Assembly (NCBI GenBank): GCA_027488785.1
Contig: JAIYAY010000028.1
Location: forward strand, 62,001-126,000
Reading direction: 5' to 3'
Length of the DNA stretch: 64,000 nucleotides
DNA from: Sphingomonadales bacterium
Lineage (GTDB): Bacteria > Pseudomonadota > Alphaproteobacteria > Sphingomonadales > Sphingomonadaceae
Shown here: piece by piece, positions 56,826 to 64,000 of the stretch
Layout of the letters: each line of letters opens with the position of its first letter
Numbering within the stretch: the first letter of the stretch is position 1
Notes under the pieces: model-generated
Databases searched by the model: none
What the model saw: only the letters and a program-made list of their open reading frames with translations
What the model was told of the DNA's origin: nothing
Position numbers and translations under genes: made by a program

Positions 56826-57086
56826 CTATTTTTTGTCGTTCTTGTTCAGGCCAGACATTGCGGCCTTGGCACCTGTTTCAATCAGTTGCTGGAATAATTG
56901 CAGGCCCATTTGCCCCATGGGTGCGATTTGCTTGCCAAGCTCCTGCAATTGATCAATGCCGCCGGCACCATTCATAAGGTTGGTGACTTTTTCAACATAA
57001 GCCTCATTTGCTTTTGTGACATCGGGCAGTCCAAGCAGCGCCCGGGCCTCTTCGGGGGAACAATCGATTTCAATGTTCATCTTCAT
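56826..57086 (-). CDS. DUF6489 family protein
   Basis: An 86-residue protein. MKMNIEIDCSPEEARALLGLPDV is the diagnostic start, with a helical middle (IDQLQELGKQIAPMGQMGLQLFQQLIE) and a charged Asn/Lys-rich end. Uncharacterised, widespread in alphaproteobacteria upstream of mnmE. ATG 57086 has GGAGGGCG nine bases upstream; 57119 would add twelve residues (MASLANRRARP) with no family match. It heads the mnmE-mnmG-rsmG-parA-parB run. Confidence 0.85.
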   Translation of the reverse strand: MKMNIEIDCSPEEARALLGLPDVTKANEAYVEKVTNLMNGAGGIDQLQELGKQIAPMGQMGLQLFQQLIETGAKAAMSGLNKNDKK

Positions 57087-57174
57087 GGGCCGCGCCCTCC
57101 TATTTGCCAATGACGCCACTATATAGGCTAAGTCGAATCACGCAATTGCGGAGAATGTCCGCCAAGGAGCAGAT

Positions 57175-57885
57175 ATGGGTGACTATGTAAAAATTGATGC
57201 ACTAAACGAGGATGCGCTGTTTCCCATCTATGTCGCTACGCCATCGGAAAATGCGCGCGCCGCGATTATCGTCATTCCAGAGATATTTGGTGTGAATGCA
57301 GGTATTCGTCAGAAGTGCGACTTGCTGGCGGCGGCGGGGTATCTGGCGGTTGCGCCAGACATATTCTGGCGCTTTGCACCGGGGGTACAACTAAACCCCG
57401 ATGTCGAGGCGGAGCTTCAGGAAGCATTTGGTTATTTCGGGCAGTATGACGCCGATGATGGTGTGCGGGATATTGAGGCGGTTATGCACGCGATCCGCTC
57501 AGGTCTGTCCGGCCAGGCCCCGCTCGAAAAAGTGGGTTGTGTCGGATATTGCTTGGGCGGCAGGCTGGCCTACATGGCGGCTACGCGGACGGATATCAAC
57601 GCGTCGGTTGGTTATTATGGCGTGATGATCGACCAGATGTTGGACGAAAGCCATGCGATCACGCATCCGTTGATGCTGCATATTCCAACCGCAGACCATT
57701 TAGTCGGTCCAGACGCACAGGCCGCGATTCATACTGGGCTTGGCGCTCATCCCAAGGTGACGCTGCATGACTATACGGGGCTCGACCATGGCTTTGCTGC
57801 CGAAATGGGCAATCGACGGAATCCGGAAGGCGCAGAGCTCGCGGACGCGCGCACAGCCGCGTTTTTTGCCGAGCATTTGGCCTGA
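57175..57885 (+). CDS. dienelactone hydrolase family protein
   Basis: A 236-residue alpha/beta hydrolase. VGCVGYCLGGRLAYMAA contains the nucleophile cysteine of dienelactone hydrolases, with HIPTADHLVG (Asp) and YTGLDHGFAAEM (His) completing the triad. RAAIIVIPEIFGVNAGIRQKCDLLA is the typical N-terminal. The physiological substrate is uncertain; it need not be in chlorocatechol degradation. The promoter and start lie in the 55-base spacer between the divergent DUF6489 gene and its ATG. Confidence 0.9.
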   Translation: MGDYVKIDALNEDALFPIYVATPSENARAAIIVIPEIFGVNAGIRQKCDLLAAAGYLAVAPDIFWRFAPGVQLNPDVEAELQEAFGYFGQYDADDGVRDIEAVMHAIRSGLSGQAPLEKVGCVGYCLGGRLAYMAATRTDINASVGYYGVMIDQMLDESHAITHPLMLHIPTADHLVGPDAQAAIHTGLGAHPKVTLHDYTGLDHGFAAEMGNRRNPEGAELADARTAAFFAEHLA

Positions 57886-57900
57886 AATGAAGACAAAACT

Positions 57901-57929
57901 ATTAGGGCTCCCACATAGGGAGCCCTAAT
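57901..57929. terminator. bidirectional terminator
   Basis: ATTAGGGCTCCC (57901-57912) pairs perfectly with GGGAGCCCTAAT (57918-57929) around the loop ACATA, between the convergent hydrolase and TerC genes. An A-run on its left (57895-57898) gives a short T-tract for the minus strand, and TTGATTA follows on the right. Confidence 0.75.
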
Positions 57930-57932
57930 TGA

Positions 57933-58658
57933 TTATAGGCCCGCAAAGCTCATGGCGTAAGGCTGCACTTCGTACCAGCCTTCGATAATCATCTTGCCCG
58001 CGACATAGACGATAACTGCCAAACCAACCCACGCGATCCAGCGATAGCGTTCAATATATTGGGCAATGATATTGGCTGCGATGCCCATCAAAGCGACTGC
58101 AAAAATCAGGCCGACGATCAGGATTCCAGGATGCTCGCGCGCCGCGCCTGCGACCGCCAGAACATTGTCGAGGCTCATCGACACATCGGCAACGGCAACG
58201 CCCCATGCGGCACCGGCAAAGGTCTTAGTCGACTTCAGACCCGAATGTTCATCACCGACGATTTCTGGCGAGCCAGCGGATTCACCAGCATGGCCTTTTA
58301 TATCGCGGTACATGCGCCAAGCGACCCAGAGCAGCAACAAGCCGCCTGCGAGCACTAGACCAACAATACCCAACAACCATGTCACCATAAGCGCAAAAAT
58401 GATGCGCAGCACCAGAGCCGCGAGGACGCCGATGAGGATAACTTTCTTACGTTGATCCGCAGGGAGACCCGCTGCCAAAGCGCCAACCACAATGGCATTA
58501 TCGCCCGCCAGCACCAGATCGATTAACAAAACCTGCATGAAGGCCGCAAAAGCTGCAGGTTCGGTGATGTTCGAAAAATCTTTGACGATGGCCGCCCAAA
58601 TATCGGCAGGTCCACCCAGATTATTGACGGTCGATGCGACCAAGAGAAAATCAATCAC
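57933..58658 (-). CDS. TerC-family membrane protein
   Basis: A 241-residue membrane protein with about seven hydrophobic segments. LLIDLVLAGDNAIVVGALAAGL (about 42-63) contains the conserved Asp-Asn of TerC, and VAVADVSMSLDNVLAVAGAA the second Asp-Asn. TerC relatives load Mn into secreted enzymes or give tellurite resistance. It starts with GTG at 58658, overlapping the ABM gene stop by four bases. Confidence 0.9.
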   Translation of the reverse strand: MIDFLLVASTVNNLGGPADIWAAIVKDFSNITEPAAFAAFMQVLLIDLVLAGDNAIVVGALAAGLPADQRKKVILIGVLAALVLRIIFALMVTWLLGIVGLVLAGGLLLLWVAWRMYRDIKGHAGESAGSPEIVGDEHSGLKSTKTFAGAAWGVAVADVSMSLDNVLAVAGAAREHPGILIVGLIFAVALMGIAANIIAQYIERYRWIAWVGLAVIVYVAGKMIIEGWYEVQPYAMSFAGL

Positions 58659-58945
58659 AAAGGCTCTCCGAAATAGCTAACAGAAGGCATAGGATCATAG
58701 AAGCGATGGAGCAAGTCGCGCCAAGATAGATAGCGATCAGAATTACGAAATCCATCGCGATGGTCGGCAACCGACAGCCAACGGACAAGAAGCAAGTAGG
58801 TTCCCACGGTTTCCAATGCTGGCCGGACTTCGATACTTACGAAGCCAGGTGACGCTGAAATCAGCGGCTTTGCTTCTGCCATTGCTGCTTCAAATGCCTG
58901 TTCTTCACCCTGCCTCACGGACAGCAAAGCATGCTCGATAATCAT
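58655..58945 (-). CDS. antibiotic biosynthesis monooxygenase-like (ABM) domain protein
   Basis: A 96-residue single ferredoxin-like domain. MIIEHALLSVRQGEEQAFEAAMAEAKPLISASPGFVSIEVRPALETVGTYLLLVRWLSVADH is the ABM dimeric alpha-beta barrel pattern, ending SYFGEPL. Its reaction is unknown. It lies between rho (10 bases upstream) and TerC, which it overlaps. Confidence 0.85.
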   Translation of the reverse strand: MIIEHALLSVRQGEEQAFEAAMAEAKPLISASPGFVSIEVRPALETVGTYLLLVRWLSVADHRDGFRNSDRYLSWRDLLHRFYDPMPSVSYFGEPL

Positions 58946-58954
58946 TGAACGAGC

Positions 58955-60211
58955 TTACTGGTTCATCGAGTCAAAAAAGTCTTCGTTGGTCTTCGAATCC
59001 TTCATTTTGTCGAGCAAGAACTCCATCGCGTCGATGGTGCCCATTTGCATGAGGATACGGCGAAGCACCCACATTTTCTTGAGCTTGCTTTCCTCGACCA
59101 GCAATTCTTCCTTACGCGTACCGGATTTGCCGACATCCAGTGCTGGGAAGATGCGCTTATCCGCGACCTTGCGATCGAGCACGATTTCAGAGTTACCGGT
59201 ACCCTTAAACTCTTCAAAAATAACTTCGTCCATGCGGCTACCGGTGTCGATCAAAGCCGTGGCAATGATGGACAAGGAACCACCTTCTTCGATGTTCCGC
59301 GCGGCGCCAAAGAAGCGCTTTGGACGTTGCAAGGCGTTGGCGTCGACACCGCCGGTAAGCACCTTGCCCGATGATGGAACGACGGTGTTATAGGCACGAC
59401 CAAGACGTGTGATGGAATCGAGCAAGATGACAACGTCATGCTTATGCTCGACCAAGCGCTTTGCTTTTTCGATCACCATTTCGGCGACTTGCACGTGGCG
59501 TGTCGCCGGTTCATCAAAGGTGGAGGATACAACTTCGCCCTTCACCGAACGCTGCATGTCGGTCACTTCCTCGGGCCGTTCGTCGATCAAAAGCACGATT
59601 AAGAACACTTCGGGGTGGTTTTCGGTAATGGCGCGCGCGATGTTTTGCAGCAGCACTGTTTTACCCGTCCGTGGCGGCGCAACGATTAAGGCGCGTTGGC
59701 CCTTGCCTTGTGGGCTGACGATGTCAATCACGCGCGCGGATTTGTCCTTAATCGTCGGGTCAAGCGAATCCAGGGTGAGCTTTGAATCCGGATATAGCGG
59801 CGTCAGGTTATCAAAATTGACGCGATGACGAACAGCATCTGGATCATCAAAGTTGATCTTCATCACCTTCGTCAGGGCAAAATAACGTTCACCATCCTTA
59901 GGTGCGCGAATTTCGCCTTCGACCGTGTCCCCTGTGCGTAAACCATATTGCCGAACCATGTTCGGCGACACATAAATATCGTCCGGGCCTGCCAGATAAT
60001 TGGCTTCAGGCGAACGTAAGAAACCGAAACTGTCAGGCAAAACCTCAATCGTGCCAAGACCCATGATCTGTTCGCCATCTTCGGCAAGCTCTTTCAGGAT
60101 CGCAAACATCAAGTCTTGCTTGCGCAAGGTTGATGCGCCCTCAACACCCAGCTCTTCAGCCATCGATACGAGGTCAGCGGGATTTTTGCTTTTCAGCTCT
60201 TTCAAATGCAT
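58955..60211 (-). CDS. rho: transcription termination factor Rho
   Basis: A 418-residue hexameric helicase. N-terminal [25 protein letters not shown] (helical start); primary RNA-binding site with [25 protein letters not shown]; Walker [36 protein letters not shown] as the Q/R loop region. It releases RNA polymerase from untranslated transcripts. ATG 60211 is the conserved start; an ATG-like codon at 60235 adds eight residues. A long leader precedes it, as often for autoregulated rho. Confidence 0.97.
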   Translation of the reverse strand: MHLKELKSKNPADLVSMAEELGVEGASTLRKQDLMFAILKELAEDGEQIMGLGTIEVLPDSFGFLRSPEANYLAGPDDIYVSPNMVRQYGLRTGDTVEGEIRAPKDGERYFALTKVMKINFDDPDAVRHRVNFDNLTPLYPDSKLTLDSLDPTIKDKSARVIDIVSPQGKGQRALIVAPPRTGKTVLLQNIARAITENHPEVFLIVLLIDERPEEVTDMQRSVKGEVVSSTFDEPATRHVQVAEMVIEKAKRLVEHKHDVVILLDSITRLGRAYNTVVPSSGKVLTGGVDANALQRPKRFFGAARNIEEGGSLSIIATALIDTGSRMDEVIFEEFKGTGNSEIVLDRKVADKRIFPALDVGKSGTRKEELLVEESKLKKMWVLRRILMQMGTIDAMEFLLDKMKDSKTNEDFFDSMNQ

Positions 60212-60428
60212 AGATAATTCCGTTGGATGGACCATGTGTCCGCATTGTTGATGGGCAAACCGCCCGATATGAAAACCGGATTTAGAAAGACAACCGGTTG
60301 AATAATGAAAAGTTAGTGGCGCGGTTGTTGTGAGGGTCGCGCCTCATGCCCAGGACGGGCTTGGCGTTCTAAATACGCGGTGGTGGGGACCGCGTCAACT
60401 GTTCTCAAAATACGCGCGTGCGGGCGTT
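60212..60428 (-). promoter_or_regulatory. candidate rho promoter and leader
   Basis: On the minus strand TTGACG (60398-60393) is followed after 17 bases by TATTTA (60375-60370), a plausible sigma-70 promoter, giving a leader of about 155 bases to the rho start. The same region holds three related copies of GCGTTCTAAA-type sequence, at 60363-60379, 60401-60416 and 60422-60437 (plus strand), the last spanning the hemJ stop. No gene is present in the spacer. Confidence 0.4.
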
Positions 60429-60872
60429 CTAAAACGGTTTGGCGACAACCAATATGACGATAATCGCAGCGGCAATACCAGGTACTTCATTAAACAAGCG
60501 TAATTGCTTACCCGTAAACTGCCGTTCACCGCGTGCCAATTTCTTAGCGTAGCCGACGGTCCAACAGTGATACGCCGACAGCCCCAACACAAACAGCAAT
60601 TTGGCATGGAACCAACCTTGCGCCATCGCGCCAATATCCCACGCCAGAACGAGACCCAAGACCCAGACCACAATGATCGAGGGATTAAGGATTATTTTGA
60701 TCAGTTTGGATTCGCGATCCACCCATTTGGCAGCCTCCTCTGATCCTTCAGCGCTTTCCTGATGATAGACGAAGAAACGCGGTATCATGAACAATCCCGC
60801 CATCCAGAAAATGACAAAAATAATATGAGCAGATTTCAGCCAGGTATACAGCACAGATAGAGTTTCCGTCAT
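60429..60872 (-). CDS. hemJ: HemJ-type protoporphyrinogen oxidase
   Basis: A 147-residue four-helix membrane protein. LKSAHIIFVIFWMAGLFMIPRFFVYHQES holds the conserved His at both ends; VDRESKLIKIILNPSIIVVWVLGLVLAWD and WFHAKLLFVLGLSAYHCW follow. HemJ oxidises protoporphyrinogen IX to protoporphyrin IX when HemG/HemY are absent. It lies 18 bases downstream of hemE, supporting the role. Confidence 0.92.
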   Translation of the reverse strand: MTETLSVLYTWLKSAHIIFVIFWMAGLFMIPRFFVYHQESAEGSEEAAKWVDRESKLIKIILNPSIIVVWVLGLVLAWDIGAMAQGWFHAKLLFVLGLSAYHCWTVGYAKKLARGERQFTGKQLRLFNEVPGIAAAIIVILVVAKPF

Positions 60873-60890
60873 AAAAACGGCCGTTATGGG

Positions 60891-61922
60891 CTAAGCCTTG
60901 CGGACCAAATTAAGAAGCAATTCAACATTTTCAATTGGTGTGTCGGGCAAAATTCCATGCCCAAGATTGAAAATATGTGGCCGGTCTTCAAATGCGCTGA
61001 GGATATTTTGCACGGCATCCTTCAAAACATCACCACCCGCAATCAATGCCAGCGGGTCAAGATTGCCTTGTACAGGAAGTCCTTTAGGCAATTCGCGATT
61101 GGCCCAATGCGGATCAACGGTTTCATCCAGTCCTAAAGCGTCTACGCCGGTCCCTTCAGCATAAGCTGCAAGCTTGCCGCCCGCACCTTTAGGGAAACCG
61201 ATGATGACGGCGTTTGGGTTGCGTGCCTTCAATCGGCGAACGATTTCGGCATTTGGTGCAATGACCCATTTTTCAAATTGCGCGGGCGACAATGACCCGG
61301 CCCAGCTATCGAATAATTGCACCGCATCCACGCCAGCATCAATCTGATCACCCAAATAATTTACGGTAGCGGAAATGATGGATTCAATGAGTGCGCCAAA
61401 GCGCTCAGGCTCCGCATGCGCCATTCTGCGGGCCTCTGCTTGGTCTTTGCTACCCTGACCATGGACCATGTAGGTAGCGACCGTCCACGGGCTTCCAGCG
61501 AAGCCTAAGAAGGTAGTTTCAGGTGGCAGCCCTGCCGACACCTTACGCACCGTATCAATGACTGGGGCAAGGCGTTTGGGTGCGGGTACAAAATCTTCAA
61601 GTCGCGATTCCGCTAAACGTGGTGCGAGCCGGGGACCCTCGCCCGTTTCGAACCAAAGATCCTGCCCCATGGCATGTGGAATCACGAGAATGTCGGAAAA
61701 CAGGATGGCGCCGTCAAAACCGAAGCGCCGGATTGGCTGCAACGTGATTTCACAAGCTGCATCGCTGTCATAAGCCAGCGCCAGAAATCCACCTTTTTCC
61801 GCACGCAATGCGCGATATTCGGGCAGATAACGACCCGCCTGCCGCATTAACCATATGGGCGGGATAACCTCTTGCTTGCCCAGCAGGACGTTCAGCAGTT
61901 TTTTCGGGCTTTGCGCAGACAT
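60891..61922 (-). CDS. hemE: uroporphyrinogen decarboxylase
   Basis: A 343-residue enzyme. PPIWLMRQAGRYLPEYRALR is the signature; ILFSDILVIPHAMG, GFAGSPWTVATYMVHG and QLFDSWAGSLSP are family motifs. It removes four carboxyls from uroporphyrinogen III. ATG 61922 is preferred over the TTG at 61943. It is the gene immediately left of the putative oriC, as in Caulobacter. Confidence 0.96.
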   Translation of the reverse strand: MSAQSPKKLLNVLLGKQEVIPPIWLMRQAGRYLPEYRALRAEKGGFLALAYDSDAACEITLQPIRRFGFDGAILFSDILVIPHAMGQDLWFETGEGPRLAPRLAESRLEDFVPAPKRLAPVIDTVRKVSAGLPPETTFLGFAGSPWTVATYMVHGQGSKDQAEARRMAHAEPERFGALIESIISATVNYLGDQIDAGVDAVQLFDSWAGSLSPAQFEKWVIAPNAEIVRRLKARNPNAVIIGFPKGAGGKLAAYAEGTGVDALGLDETVDPHWANRELPKGLPVQGNLDPLALIAGGDVLKDAVQNILSAFEDRPHIFNLGHGILPDTPIENVELLLNLVRKA

Positions 61923-62224
61923 AGAAACGAGAGATCCAATCAAAATATAATTTTATATAAAGGATGATGAAAGATGATGCGCTGTTGATAGGTGTGGCCT
62001 TAAAAGCTTTTAAGGATATTGCCAACATCTTGACGCGTGCGGACCAAGGGATGAAACCGGAGTCGCAAATTTATTCCCCATTATCCACAGCCTGTGCATA
62101 TAGGATTGTGCCTGTGGATAGCCTGTGTTCGAATCGCGCGGTAAATTCGGGGTAAAAGGCAAGAATTCGTCACGCGAAACTTGTCCCTTGATTTATCCCC
62201 AGCCTGCCAACAAGACTGTCATCC
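61923..62224. other. putative replication origin oriC
   Basis: A 302-base gene-free region between divergent hemE and the DUF299 regulator gene, the origin locus of Caulobacter. It holds an AT-rich stretch at 61939-61960 (AAAATATAATTTTATATAAA), and DnaA-box sequences: perfect TTATCCACA at 62081-62089, near-perfect TGTGCATAT (62093-62101) and TGTGGATAG (62113-62121) in reverse orientation, plus TTATTCCCC (62071) and TTATCCCCA (62193-62201). The 18-bp palindrome CCTTAAAAGCTTTTAAGG spans 61998-62015. Two GANTC sites (62060 and 62131) could be methylated by CcrM. Function is inferred from context and motifs. Confidence 0.8.
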
Positions 62225-63058
62225 ATGAGCCAGCGCTTTCATTTACATTTGTTATCGGATTCCACCGGCGAAACGTTGGAAAACATCGCCAAAGCCGCCT
62301 TGGCGCAGTTTGACGGTACAGAAAATGTGGTCAAGCATTTCTGGCCGATGGTGCGTTCGGAAAGTCATTTGGACCGGATATTGACCGATGTGGCCGCCAA
62401 TCCCGGACTTGTGTTATTCACTTTGGTGAACCGCGATACACGGCGTAAATTGGAAACGCGATGTCGGGTTTTGGGTTTGCCTGCGGTTGCCGCACTTGAT
62501 GCGGTCAGCGATGCAATGTCGAACATGTTGGGCCAAGAGGCCAAAGCGCGACCAGGTCGGCAGCATGTTATGGATGCCGCCTATTTCGCGCGTGTTGAGG
62601 CGATCCAGTTTACCATCGCCCATGATGATGGTATTAATGCGCAAAATTGGGAAGAGGCGGACATTGTTTTAGCGGGGGTGTCGCGAACCTCAAAAACGCC
62701 CACAAGCATTTATCTCGCCAACCGAGGATATAAGACTGCGAATATTCCCATCGTGCCGGAATCGCCACCGCCACCAATATTGTTTCAACTGAAGCACCCG
62801 ATGGTCGTTGGCCTTGTCACGAGCGCAGAGCGTTTGATTCAGGTGCGCCGCAACCGTCTGCTGTCACTAAACCAGTCGCCAGATACAGATTATGTTGATG
62901 AGGAAAAGGTACGGGCGGAAGTCGCTCATGCACGGCGTATGTTTGCGGACAATGGCTGGCCGGTATTGGATGTGACGCGCCGGTCGATCGAGGAAAGTGC
63001 CGCGGCGATCATCAATTTGTTCAACGCGCGCGAACTGGCACAGGTGGCGGATTCGTGA
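62225..63058 (+). CDS. DUF299 pyruvate phosphate dikinase/PEP synthase regulatory protein
   Basis: A 277-residue bifunctional kinase/phosphorylase. HLLSDSTGETLENIAKAALAQFDG opens the protein; ADIVLAGVSRTSKTPTSIYLANRGYKTANIPIVP (about 145-180) contains the P-loop-like GVSRTSKT. Members phosphorylate and dephosphorylate a threonine on PPDK or PEP synthase, controlling PEP regeneration. It is the first gene to the right of oriC, as in Caulobacter. The maf start overlaps its stop (GTGA). Confidence 0.93.
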   Translation: MSQRFHLHLLSDSTGETLENIAKAALAQFDGTENVVKHFWPMVRSESHLDRILTDVAANPGLVLFTLVNRDTRRKLETRCRVLGLPAVAALDAVSDAMSNMLGQEAKARPGRQHVMDAAYFARVEAIQFTIAHDDGINAQNWEEADIVLAGVSRTSKTPTSIYLANRGYKTANIPIVPESPPPPILFQLKHPMVVGLVTSAERLIQVRRNRLLSLNQSPDTDYVDEEKVRAEVAHARRMFADNGWPVLDVTRRSIEESAAAIINLFNARELAQVADS

Positions 63059-63651
63059 CTCTTATCCTTGCATCCCAAAGCGCGGGCCGGATCGCGATGC
63101 TGAACGCAGCAGGGGTATCGCTACAAGCGGTTCCAGCCTTGGTTGATGAACAGAGCATCAAAACATCACTTGCCGAGGCTGGCGCAAAACCACGCGATAT
63201 TGCCGATGCCTTAGCAGAAGCAAAGGCGCGCAAAATCTCCCGCAAAATGCCAAGCGCGATGGTGTTGGGATGTGATCAGATTTGCGTTGGTCCCGACGGA
63301 TATATTTTTGACAAACCCGAAACACCGGATGATGCGCGTGCGCATTTGGCGCAGCTGTCGGGCAAGGTGCATCGGCTTATCAGCGCGGCCGTTATCTGCG
63401 AGCAAGGCGAACCTGTTTGGCGCATAATCGACACCGCGCAAATGACGATGCGCAACCTAAGTCCGCAATATATCGACGATTATGTCGAAGCTTATTGGGA
63501 TGAAATTCGCCACTGCGTCGGTTGCTATCGGATTGAAGCAGAAGGCGCGCAATTATTTGCTAGCATTAGCGGCAGCCAGTTTACGATTATCGGAATGCCA
63601 TTGCTTCCGCTGCTTGATTATCTGCGCATAAGGGGTCTTTTACCAACATGA
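63055..63651 (+). CDS. maf: Maf-like nucleoside triphosphate pyrophosphatase
   Basis: A 198-residue protein. TLILASQSAGRIAMLNAAGV is the Maf motif; KARKISRKMPSAMVLGCDQICVGPDG and FDKPETPDDARAHLAQLSGKVHRLISA follow the family layout. It hydrolyses non-canonical or methylated NTPs. The start is GTG at 63055, overlapping the DUF299 stop; its own stop overlaps aroE by four bases. Confidence 0.93.
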   Translation: MTLILASQSAGRIAMLNAAGVSLQAVPALVDEQSIKTSLAEAGAKPRDIADALAEAKARKISRKMPSAMVLGCDQICVGPDGYIFDKPETPDDARAHLAQLSGKVHRLISAAVICEQGEPVWRIIDTAQMTMRNLSPQYIDDYVEAYWDEIRHCVGCYRIEAEGAQLFASISGSQFTIIGMPLLPLLDYLRIRGLLPT

Positions 63652-64000
63652 CAATATATGCCGAAGTGATCGGGCACCCGATATCGCATTCCAAATCACC
63701 GCTGATACACAATTTCTGGCTTCAACAATTGGGGTTGGTTCGCGATTATCGGGCGCATGCAGTGCTGCCCGATGACCTCGAGCGTTATTTTACCGAGCGT
63801 GCGTCCGATGCTGAATGGCGTGGGTGCAACATTACGATACCGCACAAGATTGCCGCGCTCGATTTTGTGGCTGATCCGGGCGATGTGCGTAGCTCTATTG
63901 GTGCGATTAACACAGTGTTTCGTAACGACGCCGGTGCGCTTGTCGCGACCAATACGGACGTTGGCGGCTTTTATGGTCCCATTGCTGATATTCCCATCGC
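63648..64000 (+). CDS. aroE: shikimate dehydrogenase, N-terminal part (cut by window edge)
   Basis: 117 codons are visible: MTIYAEVIGHPISHSKSPLIHN contains the SKSP substrate loop, and CNITIPHKIAAL the catalytic Lys; the sequence reaches the region before the NADP domain. It reduces 3-dehydroshikimate in the aromatic pathway, which also feeds PabB. It starts at ATG 63648, overlapping the maf stop by four bases (ATGA). The gene continues beyond the right edge. Confidence 0.93.
   Translation, partial: MTIYAEVIGHPISHSKSPLIHNFWLQQLGLVRDYRAHAVLPDDLERYFTERASDAEWRGCNITIPHKIAALDFVADPGDVRSSIGAINTVFRNDAGALVATNTDVGGFYGPIADIPI

Overview
The window is a gene-dense, core-type chromosomal segment of an alphaproteobacterium, most likely a member of the Sphingomonadales. 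The grounds are the order hemE - intergenic origin - DUF299 regulator - maf - aroE, which is the layout around the Caulobacter origin; a nearby mnmE-mnmG-rsmG-parA-parB run with two perfect parS sites; mipZ beside panC; DUF3576, DUF6489 and HemJ genes; and an mdh-suc operon. No insertion sequence, phage gene, CRISPR array, toxin-antitoxin pair or recognisable defence island was seen.

Layout, left to right. 0-2 kb: start of ppc (runs off the left edge), a lipoprotein, and the rplU-rpmA ribosomal operon with its terminator. 2-5.4 kb: a GNAT acetyltransferase behind a possible 16-codon leader peptide, a TetR regulator, a UDP-glucuronate 4-epimerase-like gene and panC. 5.4-10.5 kb: mipZ, a membrane-anchored J-domain protein, a phosphoglucomutase/phosphomannomutase and a ligase-associated DEXH helicase. 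10.5-15.5 kb: an S9 peptidase inserted between that helicase and pdeM, then yggS, a thiE-like gene and an unknown outer-membrane-like protein. 15.7-22.7 kb: DUF3576 lipoprotein-leuS-lptE-holA, msrB and a class A penicillin-binding protein. 22.8-30 kb: xth-ribA, ftsK-lolA, ubiH and an OmpA-family lipoprotein. 30-43.7 kb: a CNNM/CorC-type membrane protein, sdhB, a thioesterase, zapE, an M20 peptidase, then mdh-sucD-sucA-sucB-lpdA and a TRIC/UPF0126 membrane protein. 43.7-51 kb, mostly minus strand: aatA-msrA, a fused pabBC, tRNA-Gly(CCC), a VOC/ProX-type deacylase/S-formylglutathione hydrolase operon, and a Tat-exported molybdopterin enzyme with a cytochrome b. 51-57 kb: the mnmE-mnmG-rsmG-parA-parB cluster. 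57-64 kb: a dienelactone hydrolase, TerC, rho, hemJ and hemE on the minus strand, the putative oriC at about 61.9-62.2 kb, then the DUF299 regulator, maf and aroE (runs off the right edge) on the plus strand.

The genes form several coherent groups: chromosome replication, segregation and division (oriC, parABS, mipZ, ftsK, zapE, holA); central carbon metabolism (ppc, mdh, suc genes, lpdA, sdhB); envelope biogenesis (lptE, lolA, the PBP, OmpA-family protein, epimerase); cofactor synthesis (panC, ribA, thiE-like, pabBC, ubiH, hemE, hemJ); and oxidative damage repair (msrA, msrB, xth, pdeM, helicase). Genes flanking oriC diverge from it, so most are read co-directionally with replication there.

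No clearly new biological system was found. The observations most worth a second look are the oriC/parS architecture, the absence of sucC from the suc operon, the solitary sdhB, the split helicase/PdeM module, a translationally coupled mini-ORF before the acetyltransferase, and a few uncharacterised envelope proteins.
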